From contig CAYQSU010000067.1 of NCBI GenBank assembly GCA_964420325.1, forward strand, positions 1-18,448: a DNA stretch of 18,448 bases, in the 5' to 3' direction. The stretch's first letter is position 1; each line of letters opens with the position of its first letter. Source of the DNA: CAYQSU01 sp964420325. Lineage in GTDB: Bacteria; Pseudomonadota; Alphaproteobacteria; Rhodospirillales; Defluviicoccaceae. The notes below the pieces were generated by a model. That model saw only the letters and a program-made list of their open reading frames with translations, did not search any database and was not told where the DNA came from. Positions 1 through 8,688 of this stretch are shown one piece after another. A program made the position numbers and the translations under genes.

Positions 1-2
1 TC

Positions 3-209
3 GAGAACAGCCTGCACTGGGTCATGGACATGGTCTTTCGCGACGACGAATGCCGGGTGCGAACCGATCACGCGCCCGCCAACTTCACCACCATCAAGCA
101 CATCGCCCTCAACCTCCTGCGAACCGCCAAAAGCAAAGACTCCATCCGCCTCCGACGCAAGGTCGCCGCCTGGGACGACGACTTCCTCGCCACCCTCATC
201 GCCGCATGA
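3..209 (+). CDS. ISAs1-family transposase, C-terminal end (partial at window edge)
   Basis: Only the last 68 or so codons are in the window; the reading frame is open from base 3. The residues include ENSLHWVMDMVFRDDE, RTDHAPANF, IALNLLR and a closing AAWDDDFL. These match the conserved C-terminus of ISAs1-family (DDE-type) transposases, where the N-x-x-H-W-x-x-D-x-x-F-x-x-D segment carries the end of the catalytic domain. The protein would cut and rejoin the ends of its own insertion sequence. Whether the missing 5' part is intact cannot be seen. The stop codon overlaps a possible ATG of the following gene (ATGA at 206-209). I could not identify a right terminal inverted repeat with confidence. 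The family call is from recognised motifs; the state of the element is unknown. Confidence 0.85.
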   Translation, partial: ENSLHWVMDMVFRDDECRVRTDHAPANFTTIKHIALNLLRTAKSKDSIRLRRKVAAWDDDFLATLIAA

Positions 210-244
210 TTCCTTCACCCGATTCCCCTGGCGCCGCGACGACG

Positions 245-832
245 ATGAGTGATGGCGGAAGCACGCCGGGCGAGAAGAACCGCCCGCCGACGCCGATCCA
301 TACCATCGGCCATTCGACGCGCTCGGCCGACGAGCTGATCGGCCTTCTGAAGGGCGCACGTGTCGATCTCCTGGTCGACATCCGAACGGTGCCGCGGTCG
401 CGCACCAACCCCCAGTTCAACGCCGACGCGCTACCGGCGGCGCTGGCGGCGGCGGGGATCGGCTACCGCCACCTTGCCGCGCTCGGCGGCTTGAGGGGAC
501 GCCAGCGCCTGGAGGGCCCGTCGCCGAACGCGTACTGGCGCGTCGGCGGCTTCCGCAACTACGCCGACTATGCGATGGCACCGGCATTCCGCGAAGGTCT
601 CGATGAACTGCTCGCCCTTGGGCGCCGGCACGCGTGCGCGATCATGTGCGCGGAAGCGCCGTGGTGGCGCTGTCACCGGCGCATCGTCACCGACTATCTC
701 CTCGCCGAAGGCGTGCCCATGAAGCACATCCTCGGCCCCGGCCGGATCGAACCGGCGCGGATGACGCCGGCTGCGGTGCGCCGGAAGGACGGCGTCCTCT
801 GCTATCCGGGGGTCGAGGATCCGCTGCCGTAG
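245..832 (+). CDS. DUF488 family protein
   Basis: Predicted 195-residue protein of the DUF488 family, whose biochemical role is not established. Family marks are TIGHS (about residues 20-24), the DIR of VDIRTVPRSRTNPQFN (45-47) and the CAEAPWWRCHR segment (135-145), with its paired cysteines and histidine, a conserved CxE-x-P-x-x-CHR pattern. The N-terminal 15 residues are low-complexity and unlikely to be conserved. I chose the ATG at 245 because the family normally starts just before the TIGHS strand. An in-frame ATG at 206 (overlapping the transposase stop) would add 13 residues and is also possible; neither has a clear Shine-Dalgarno sequence. The gene lies directly after an insertion sequence end, so it may lack its original promoter. 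It converges on the hydrolase gene at 840-1697. Confidence 0.85.
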   Translation: MSDGGSTPGEKNRPPTPIHTIGHSTRSADELIGLLKGARVDLLVDIRTVPRSRTNPQFNADALPAALAAAGIGYRHLAALGGLRGRQRLEGPSPNAYWRVGGFRNYADYAMAPAFREGLDELLALGRRHACAIMCAEAPWWRCHRRIVTDYLLAEGVPMKHILGPGRIEPARMTPAAVRRKDGVLCYPGVEDPLP

Positions 833-839
833 CGGCGTC

Positions 840-1697
840 TCAGTGCGCGAGGACGTCGACGAGGAACCGGGCGTAGAGGTCGGGGCGCTCGATGTTCATC
901 GAATGCCCAACGCCGGCGACGGCCGCGAACCGGCAGGAGGGCATCAGCCGCGCCATCTCCTCGAGATCGGCCCTCGGGATGAACGGGTCGAGATCGCCCC
1001 ACAGCACGAGATGCTCGTGGCGGAGGTCCCTGATCCGGGCGTGAAGGCCGCCCGACTGCCATTCGCGGTTCAGATGGTGGGGCGTGCCGAACCAGATCCC
1101 GTCGGAGACGCCGAAGGTCCGGTCGACGAGCCGCTCGAACAGCGCCCGCTGCTCGCCGGTCGTGCCCTCGGCGAACTCGGGCTCGCGGCCGGACTCGAGG
1201 CCGTCGGCGCGGAACAGGGTCGGTGCCACCAGGGCGAGGGCCTTCCGCGTGTTGCGGCGCGACGCCTTCATGATCTCGAACAGGGCGAGGCCGTCGGGCT
1301 CGAAGCGAAGCCCCTTCGGCGGCACCGGATCGAGCGCCAGCACCTTGCCGAACCGCTCGGGCTCGGCGAGCAGCATGTAGGCGCCGATCAGGCCGCCGGT
1401 CGAATGGGTGGCGAGATGGCAGCGGGCGATGCCGAGGGCGCGCAACACCGCCAGCATGTCCTGGGCGTGGGTGGGGATGGAATAGTTCCCGTAGTCCGAG
1501 GCCGGCGGCGGCTTGTCGGAGAGGCCGCAGCCGCGCCAGTCGACGGCGACGGTGCGCACGCCCGCGGGCAGCCCTGCCCAGGCGAGCTCGAACCAGTCGG
1601 CGCAGGCGAGGTTGCCGTGGATGAACAGCACCACGGTGTCGCCGGAGCCGTGCTCGACATAGTGTAGGCGGAGGTCGTTGACGTCGACGAACGGCAT
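840..1697 (-). CDS. alpha/beta hydrolase
   Basis: Predicted 285-residue cytoplasmic alpha/beta-hydrolase-fold enzyme; substrate unknown. The oxyanion-hole HG is at residues 27-28 (FIHGN). The nucleophile elbow is ATHSTGG, with Ser99 in a His-Ser-Thr-Gly-Gly context rather than the usual G-x-S-x-G. The acid is probably Asp237 in WGDLDPFIP (Asp235 is the alternative), and His265 in GVGHSMNIERP completes the triad. Length is normal for the family. The start at 1697 is supported by GGGAG six bases upstream on the minus strand. A stop-free frame continues far upstream antisense to ppk, but that extension is not real coding sequence. It is divergent from the second hydrolase at 1854, with 156 bases between the starts. 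Esterase, haloalkane dehalogenase-like or C-C hydrolase activity cannot be told apart from sequence alone. Confidence 0.88.
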   Translation of the reverse strand: MPFVDVNDLRLHYVEHGSGDTVVLFIHGNLACADWFELAWAGLPAGVRTVAVDWRGCGLSDKPPPASDYGNYSIPTHAQDMLAVLRALGIARCHLATHSTGGLIGAYMLLAEPERFGKVLALDPVPPKGLRFEPDGLALFEIMKASRRNTRKALALVAPTLFRADGLESGREPEFAEGTTGEQRALFERLVDRTFGVSDGIWFGTPHHLNREWQSGGLHARIRDLRHEHLVLWGDLDPFIPRADLEEMARLMPSCRFAAVAGVGHSMNIERPDLYARFLVDVLAH

Positions 1698-1797
1698 CGC
1701 TCGCTCCCGGACGCGCCGTGCCTCTGTAGCGCCAGAGCACGGGGGCTGTCCATGTCCGCGAGCGGGCGGTTTCCTGCGCAGAGGGCGCCAGCCGCGC

Positions 1798-1826
1798 TTG
1801 ATCGAACGTCGCTTCTCGCCGATGAT
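1798..1826 (+). promoter_or_regulatory. possible promoter for the plus-strand hydrolase (and perhaps ppk)
   Basis: TTGATC at 1798-1803 and GATGAT at 1821-1826 are separated by 17 bases. Each matches the sigma-70 consensus at four of six positions. Transcription would begin about 20 bases before the ATG at 1854. This is a pattern match only. Confidence 0.3.
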
Positions 1827-1853
1827 CGGGCCAGCATCAAGGGGGAGGACGCC

Positions 1854-2705
1854 ATGCCGATGACCGAAAGAAGCTATCTCAGTCTCGGGCCGCACGGTTT
1901 CCACAGGGTCGCCTATTTCGAATGGGGTGATCCCGGCAACGACGACGTTCTGGTCTGCGTGCACGGGCTCACCCGGCGCGGCCGCGACTTCGATGCCCTT
2001 GCCCGAGACCTGGAGGACCGCTACCGCGTGGTCACCGTCGACCTGCCGGGTCGCGGCGACAGCCACTGGCTTCCCGTCGCCGCCGACTATCAGCCGACGA
2101 CCTATCTCCAGGACATGGCCGCCCTGATCGCCCGCCTCGGTGTCGAGACGGTCGACTGGGTCGGCACCTCGCTCGGCGGGCTTCTCGGCATGATGCTGGC
2201 CAGCCAGCCCAACTCGCCCATCCGCAAGCTCGTCTGCGTCGACATCGGCGGCTACATCGACAAGCCGGCGCTCGAGCGCATCGCCTCCTTCGTCGGCTCC
2301 GATCCCGAATTCGACGACCTCAAGGGGCTGGAGCTGCACCTCCGCCAGGTCGGGGCGCCCTACGGCCCGCTCACCGACGCCGAGTGGGCGCACCTCGCAC
2401 GATACGGCTCCCGCCGCGACCCGAAGACCGGGAAATGGTGCCTGCACTACGATCCCCGCATCGCCGAGCCGTTCAAGGAGGGGTTTTCCGAGCCGGTCGA
2501 TCTGTGGCCCCTGTGGGACGCCGTGCCGTGCCCGGTGCTGGTGCTCAGGGGCGAGCGGTCGGACGTGCTGTTGAAGGAGACGGCGGAGGAGATGATGACG
2601 CGCAAGCCGGCGGCCGAGCTCGTCGAGTTCGCCGACGTCGGTCACGCGCCGATGCTGATGGACCAGGGCCAAATCAGAGTCGTCCGCGAATGGCTGGTGG
2701 CGTGA
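1854..2705 (+). CDS. alpha/beta hydrolase
   Basis: Predicted 283-residue alpha/beta-hydrolase-fold protein; substrate unknown. Visible marks are CVHGLTRRGRDFD (oxyanion HG at 37-38), VDLPGRGDS (62-70), the nucleophile elbow GTSLGG with Ser106, the acid Asp237 in RGERSDVL and His264 in DVGHAPML. The start at 1854 is preceded by GGGGGAGGAC three bases upstream, a strong ribosome-binding site, so the longer frame from 1752 is unlikely. It is divergent from the other hydrolase. The two are not close homologues: the lid regions differ and the nucleophile contexts are GTSLGG and THSTGG. It lies 45 bases upstream of ppk on the same strand and could be co-transcribed with it, but no functional link to polyphosphate is evident from the protein. 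Confidence 0.9.
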   Translation: MPMTERSYLSLGPHGFHRVAYFEWGDPGNDDVLVCVHGLTRRGRDFDALARDLEDRYRVVTVDLPGRGDSHWLPVAADYQPTTYLQDMAALIARLGVETVDWVGTSLGGLLGMMLASQPNSPIRKLVCVDIGGYIDKPALERIASFVGSDPEFDDLKGLELHLRQVGAPYGPLTDAEWAHLARYGSRRDPKTGKWCLHYDPRIAEPFKEGFSEPVDLWPLWDAVPCPVLVLRGERSDVLLKETAEEMMTRKPAAELVEFADVGHAPMLMDQGQIRVVREWLVA

Positions 2706-2750
2706 GTCGGGAACGGATGCGAGGGGCGCCGCCGGTACGGGATCGCGGCC

Positions 2751-4895
2751 ATGGATGAGGCTTTGGCGGCGAAGCCGGCGGAGCAGGCGTTCACGCTCTC
2801 CTCGCCGGACCGCTTCATCAACCGCGAGCTGTCCTGGCTCGCCTTCAACGAACGCGTGCTGGAGGAGGCCCGCAACCTCCGCCACCCGCTGCTTGAGCGC
2901 GTCCGCTTCCTGTCGATCTCGGCGTCGAACTGGGACGAGTTCTACATGGTGCGAGTCGCCGGCCTCAAAGGCCAGGTCGAGGCCGGCATCAGTGAGCCGA
3001 GCCAGGACGGCCGGACGCCGGCGCAGCAGCTCGCCGAGATCCTCGAGCGCAGCAACCGGCTTCGCGAGGCGCAGCAGGCGTGCTGGCAGGAGCTGCGCCA
3101 GGAGCTGCGCCGCGAGGGGATCGTCGTCGTCGACAGCAAGGAGCTGTCGGCGAAGGACAAGCGCTGGCTCGAGCGGCGGTTCCTCGAGCAGGTGTTTCCG
3201 GTGCTGACGCCGATCGCCGTCGATCCGGCCGCGGCCTTTCCGTTCATCCCCAACCTCGGCTTCTGCCTGTTCCTCGAGCTCGAGCGGCCGGGCGGGCAGG
3301 GGATGCATTCGCTGATCCCGATCCCCCGCCAGGTGGAGCGCTTCGTCCGTCTGCCCGGCGACAACATCCGCTTCATTCCGCTCGAGGAGATCATCTGGCT
3401 GTTCATCGACCGCCTCTATCCCAGCTTCAAGGTCGTGCGCAGCGGCTGCCTCAGGGTGATCCGCGACAGCGTCATGGAGATCGACGAGCGCGCCGAGGAT
3501 CTGGTGCGCACCTTCGAGACGGCACTGAAGGCGCGCCGCCGTGGCTCGGTGATCCGGCTTTCGATCAACGCCGACATCGACACCGAGCTCAAGGCGCGCA
3601 TCGTCGACGAGCTCGACGTCGACGAGGAGGACGTGTTTCTCCGCGAGGGACTCGTCGGCCTTGCCGATCTCCGCCAGCTGATCGTCGACGACCGCCCCGA
3701 TCTGGTGTTCAAGCCGTTCGAGCCGCGCTTCCCGGAACGCGTTCGCGACTTCGGCGGCGACATCTTCGCCGCCATCCGCGCCAAGGACTTCGTCGTCCAC
3801 CACCCTTACGAGAGCTTCGACGTCGTCGTCCAGTTCGTCGCCCAGGCTGCCCGCGATCCGGCGGTGGTCGCCATCAAGCAGACCCTCTACCGCACCTCTA
3901 GCAACTCGCCGATCGTCGCCGCGCTGATCGAGGCGGCGGAGGCCGGCAAGCAGGTGACAGCGGTGGTCGAGCTCAAGGCGCGGTTCGACGAGGAGGCAAA
4001 CATCCGCTGGGCGCGCGAACTCGAGAGCGCCGGCGCCAACGTCGTCTACGGCTTCGTCGACAAGAAGATCCACGCCAAGGTCAACCTCGTCGTCCGCCGC
4101 GAGGGCGGCCGGCTCCGCTCCTACGCCCATTTCGGCACCGGCAACTACCATCCGGTCACCGCCCGCATTTATACCGACCTGTCGTTCTTCACCTGCGACG
4201 AGGCGTTGTGCGAGGACGCGGCCTCGGCCTTCAATTACATGACCGGCTATGATCCGCCGCGCAAGCTGAAGCGTCTGGCGCTGGCGCCGAACAGCCTCCG
4301 CCAGGCGTTGATGCGGCTGATCGAGGACGAGATCGAGCACGTGCGGGCCGGTCGGCCGGGGACGATCTGGCTCAAATGCAACGCGCTGATCGACGCCCGC
4401 CTGATCGATGCCCTCTACCGCGCGTCCCAGGCGGGCGTGCGCATCGAGGGGATCATCCGCGGCATCTGCGGGCTCCGCCCGGGCGTTCCGGGCCTGTCCG
4501 AGACCATCCGCATCAGGAGCATCGTCGGCCGCTTTCTCGAGCACTCGCGCATCGTCGTCTTCGGCGCCGGCGAGCCGCTGCCGTCGGACGCCGCCAAGGT
4601 GTTCATTTCGTCCGCCGACTGGATGGGCCGCAACATGGACCGGCGGGTGGAGACGCTGGTGCCGATCGAGAACGCGACCGTCCACCGCCAGCTCCTCGAC
4701 GAGATCATGGTCCGCTCGCTCAAGGACAGCCTGCAGAGCTGGGAGCTCGCCGCCGACGGCGGCTACCGCCGCATCGCCGGCGGCGACGGCGGCTTCTCCG
4801 CCCACACCTATTTCATGACCAATCCGAGCCTGTCCGGCCGCGGCAGTGCCTTGAAGCGCCGCCGGCGCCCCGCCGCCGGCCAGGCCCGCGGCTGA
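2751..4895 (+). CDS. ppk: polyphosphate kinase 1
   Basis: Predicted 714-residue PPK1, which reversibly moves the terminal phosphate of ATP onto a growing inorganic polyphosphate chain through a phosphohistidine. The length is typical. The N-terminal domain opens with the family mark NRELSWLAFNERVLEEA (24-40). The catalytic domains resemble phospholipase D. His441 in KKIHAKVN corresponds to the autophosphorylated histidine of E. coli PPK (His435). His598 in LEHSRIVVFG corresponds to E. coli His592. HFGTGNYHP (460-468) and FISSADWMGRNMDRR (from 618) are also family hallmarks. The ATG at 2751 has only a weak upstream CGGGA. It follows a hydrolase gene by 45 bases. An exopolyphosphatase gene (ppx), often next to ppk in other bacteria, is not found here; lipoprotein genes converge from the other side. 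Confidence 0.97.
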   Translation: MDEALAAKPAEQAFTLSSPDRFINRELSWLAFNERVLEEARNLRHPLLERVRFLSISASNWDEFYMVRVAGLKGQVEAGISEPSQDGRTPAQQLAEILERSNRLREAQQACWQELRQELRREGIVVVDSKELSAKDKRWLERRFLEQVFPVLTPIAVDPAAAFPFIPNLGFCLFLELERPGGQGMHSLIPIPRQVERFVRLPGDNIRFIPLEEIIWLFIDRLYPSFKVVRSGCLRVIRDSVMEIDERAEDLVRTFETALKARRRGSVIRLSINADIDTELKARIVDELDVDEEDVFLREGLVGLADLRQLIVDDRPDLVFKPFEPRFPERVRDFGGDIFAAIRAKDFVVHHPYESFDVVVQFVAQAARDPAVVAIKQTLYRTSSNSPIVAALIEAAEAGKQVTAVVELKARFDEEANIRWARELESAGANVVYGFVDKKIHAKVNLVVRREGGRLRSYAHFGTGNYHPVTARIYTDLSFFTCDEALCEDAASAFNYMTGYDPPRKLKRLALAPNSLRQALMRLIEDEIEHVRAGRPGTIWLKCNALIDARLIDALYRASQAGVRIEGIIRGICGLRPGVPGLSETIRIRSIVGRFLEHSRIVVFGAGEPLPSDAAKVFISSADWMGRNMDRRVETLVPIENATVHRQLLDEIMVRSLKDSLQSWELAADGGYRRIAGGDGGFSAHTYFMTNPSLSGRGSALKRRRRPAAGQARG

Positions 4896-4934
4896 GCATC
4901 TTGGCAGGAGCGTCGTCCAGCGAGCGCAGAGGCG

Positions 4935-5387
4935 CTAGTCCGCCTGATGGGCGGTGAGAAACATCGCCTTCTCCAGGGCGACGAAGAAGTCTTGATATGG
5001 ACCCGCGTCTTCGATCGCCTCGAGCTGGTACTGTGCGTTGGCACGGACCAGGGTCTGCGATTCTCCGCGCGGGCGAACCGTGACCGTCATGCGGAGCTGG
5101 TACGGGCTGCCGACCTCGGAGCGGCCGAACTTGGTGCCGCTCACCGACCCCAGCGTGGCGTCGGCCTTGTCGAGCACGAAGCCGAGATCCTGCATCGTCG
5201 CCATCACCGTCCGCAGCGTCTTGGTCCTGTCCGTCGTGTCGAAGGCACGGGTCTGGAAGCTGCGGAGCTGAACCTGGCTGGCAGCGGTCGCCAGTGCCTG
5301 TTGGCGCGAATCCGTCTGGCAGCCCGTAGCGGCGAGGGTGACGGCGACGACCGCCGCAGACAGCAGATGGCTCTTCGACGGTCTCAT
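4935..5387 (-). CDS. predicted lipoprotein, paralogue of the upstream gene
   Basis: Predicted 150-residue lipoprotein of no family I recognise. Residues 1-22 form a signal peptide with a lipobox ending in LAATGC, so Cys23 would be acylated. The mature part has a conserved QTR core followed by MQDLGFVLDKADATLG (about 65-80), a strand-rich middle (YQLRMTVTVRPRGES) and a C-terminal segment AGPYQDFFVALEKAMFLTA. All three blocks recur in the gene immediately upstream (5384-5932), so the two arose by duplication. This copy lacks the hydrophobic insertion present in the other. Its ATG overlaps the upstream stop (ATGA), and GGAGG lies ten bases before the ATG inside the upstream gene, which predicts translational coupling. 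It is the last gene of a three-gene operon and converges on ppk. Role unknown; likely periplasmic face of the inner or outer membrane. Confidence 0.8.
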   Translation of the reverse strand: MRPSKSHLLSAAVVAVTLAATGCQTDSRQQALATAASQVQLRSFQTRAFDTTDRTKTLRTVMATMQDLGFVLDKADATLGSVSGTKFGRSEVGSPYQLRMTVTVRPRGESQTLVRANAQYQLEAIEDAGPYQDFFVALEKAMFLTAHQAD

Positions 5388-5932
5388 ATCTCGTGCGCCT
5401 CCAGGAACACCGACTTGGACAGCTTCTCGAAGAATTCCTGGTAGAGCCCCGGATCGTCGAGTTGCTCCAGCTTGGTGATTTCGTTGTGAGTGTTCCACAC
5501 GATGCGTTGGAAGGTCACCCTGACGACGGTGCTGGTTCCTTGTTCCCCGTAGGGTCGGGTGACCAGGGAGACACGGATCCTCTGGTTCTGGTCAATGGGA
5601 ACGACCGCTCCGGTGAGCACCGCGAACAGCAAGGCGCCGACGACCTGTCCAGCCTCGGTCGCGTCGCGATCCTTGGAGGCGACGATCAGGCCGAGCTCGG
5701 TTTCGCTCTCATCGAGCGTGTAACCGAGATCCTGCAGGACCGCCGCGGAAGCCGACAGAAGCATCGCCTCGTTGCCGCTGTCCAACCTTCGGGTTTGCAG
5801 CTGTCGCTTTTCGAGGCTCTCGTGGCCGAGCCGGAGGGCTTGCGGCGGCACTGTCTGCTGGCACGCAGCCAGCAAGAGACCGACGAGCATTCCAGCGGCC
5901 AGTGCCCGGGCTGAAACCCTGAACGCGCACAT
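5384..5932 (-). CDS. predicted lipoprotein, paralogue of the downstream gene
   Basis: Predicted 182-residue lipoprotein of no family I recognise. The signal peptide runs to LLLAAC, with the acylated residue predicted at Cys24. Two segments match the downstream protein: LQTRRLD...VLQDLGYTLDESETELG (45-81) and DDPGLYQEFFEKLSKSVFLEAHE (159-181). Between them lies a hydrophobic stretch, GQVVGALLFAVLTGAVVPI (95-113), absent from the paralogue, which could be a membrane-inserting hairpin or a buried strand. The ATG at 5932 sits 15 bases after the BamE-like gene's stop and has no strong ribosome-binding site, again suggesting coupling. The strand-rich middle (QRIRVSLVTRPYGEQGTSTVVRVTFQRI) suggests a small beta domain. 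Function is unknown; operon context suggests an envelope role. Confidence 0.82.
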   Translation of the reverse strand: MCAFRVSARALAAGMLVGLLLAACQQTVPPQALRLGHESLEKRQLQTRRLDSGNEAMLLSASAAVLQDLGYTLDESETELGLIVASKDRDATEAGQVVGALLFAVLTGAVVPIDQNQRIRVSLVTRPYGEQGTSTVVRVTFQRIVWNTHNEITKLEQLDDPGLYQEFFEKLSKSVFLEAHEI

Positions 5933-5947
5933 GTGCCGTGGCTCGGC

Positions 5948-6403
5948 TCAGAAGCGCGAGGTGTGATAAGCGAAATCGCGCACCGTCCGGTCCTTGTCGA
6001 ACTTGATGATGACGGTAAGCGTCCGCTGGCTTGTGGAACTCGCCCCCGCCGCCGAGCCGTAGTAGGGCGCGCCGGCACCGCCGACCAAGCCGGCGCCGAC
6101 GAGGGCGCCGCCGAGGACCAGTGCTGATACGCCGCCGCTGCTGTGGGAGTAGACGCGCTCGGTGGTGATCCTGTCGTAGATCCAGACCTCGCGGCTCTGC
6201 TCGTCGGTGGAGACGATATTCGGCGAGCCGAGGACCTGTGCGACCTCGCCTCCGCTCATGCCGACCCGGATCTCACGCTGCACGGTGCCGAGAGTGAGTC
6301 TGTCACCATCCTGGGCCTGGACCGCAGCGCGATGGTCCTGGGCACTCATGCAGCCGGCAAGGACGGCGAGCAGCAACACGGCAACAGCGCGGACCGAGAA
6401 CAT
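5948..6403 (-). CDS. BamE/SmpA-OmlA-like lipoprotein
   Basis: Predicted 151-residue lipoprotein. The signal peptide ends in the lipobox VLAGC, giving Cys18 as the lipidated residue. Residues 40-80 carry the SmpA/OmlA pattern (VGMSGGEVAQVLGSPNIV, then REVWIYD), the fold found in BamE and other small outer-membrane lipoproteins. A glycine- and alanine-rich stretch (90-120) interrupts the domain before the closing strand TLTVIIKFDKDRTVRDFAY; such insertions are common in glycine-zipper-like lipoproteins. The start at 6403 is fixed by GGAGG five bases upstream; an in-frame ATG eleven codons earlier lacks this. It is the first gene of the three-lipoprotein operon. It is unlikely to be the main BamE, given the Gly-rich insertion and the neighbours. 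That judgement is an inference. Confidence 0.82.
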   Translation of the reverse strand: MFSVRAVAVLLLAVLAGCMSAQDHRAAVQAQDGDRLTLGTVQREIRVGMSGGEVAQVLGSPNIVSTDEQSREVWIYDRITTERVYSHSSGGVSALVLGGALVGAGLVGGAGAPYYGSAAGASSTSQRTLTVIIKFDKDRTVRDFAYHTSRF

Positions 6404-6702
6404 CTGGGCCTCCAGCGGTCTTGCCCTTTCCGACAAGTTTAACGAGAATCGAGCATATTTGCAACTAAACCGTGTCTATTGGCGGAAGGCGGCCTTCGGT
6501 CACGGCTGGCGTGCCCGCGATTCGCCCGGCCGGCGCAAGAGGGGGCGTCGGCGGCGGCAGCAGCGACGGGACGGGCGGGCCGCCGACCCGCCGGGGCCGG
6601 GCGCTTTCCGCCCGCAGTTCCGCCGCATTCGTCTGCCGTTGTGCGGCGGGCGCTCTGGCGCTATCCACGGCCACGACGCAGCGGCGCGGGGACAGGGCGG
6701 CG
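6404..6702. other. divergent intergenic region
   Basis: This stretch separates the minus-strand lipoprotein operon from the plus-strand penicillin-binding protein gene. Bases 6430-6480 are clearly more AT-rich than the surroundings and are the likeliest place for both promoters, but no convincing -35/-10 pair stands out on either strand. A GC-rich hairpin (CGGGCG 6598-6603, CTTTC loop, CGCCCG 6609-6614) lies in the probable leader of the plus-strand gene. The plus-strand gene's frame is open back to about 6472. The encoded residues there are Gly/Arg/Ala-rich and without family similarity, so I read it as untranslated. Confidence 0.5.
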
Positions 6703-8658
<1,956 letters not shown>

Positions 8659-8665
8659 AACGCCG

Positions 8666-8687
8666 GGCCGGGGACTCCGCCCCGGCC
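8666..8687. terminator. GC-rich hairpin between convergent genes
   Basis: A perfect 8-base-pair stem, GGCCGGGG (8666-8673) and CCCCGGCC (8680-8687), encloses the loop ACTCCG. It starts eight bases after the penicillin-binding protein stop and ends just before the hldE stop on the other strand. There is no T-tract on either side, so it may act with Rho or as a bidirectional barrier rather than as a classical intrinsic terminator. Confidence 0.55.
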
Positions 8688-8688
8688 G

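Noticed and set aside
50..205. Upstream extension of the DUF488 frame over the transposase end
   Set aside because: This interval is coded in another frame by the conserved ISAs1 transposase C-terminus, and the extension is His/Arg/Pro-rich without similarity.
1698..4805. Very long stop-free minus-strand frame antisense to ppk and the second hydrolase, joined in frame to the hydrolase at 840-1697
   Set aside because: The ppk and hydrolase products on the plus strand are unmistakable. The antisense residues are Asp/Arg/Leu/Val-rich without any family motif, as expected for the complement of GC-rich codons. The real minus-strand gene starts at 1697 with its own ribosome-binding site.
4923..4936. 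Hairpin AGCGC-AGAG-GCGCT between ppk and the lipoprotein operon
   Set aside because: The stem is only five base pairs, there is no T-tract, and it overlaps the lipoprotein stop codon; it is too weak to call as a terminator.
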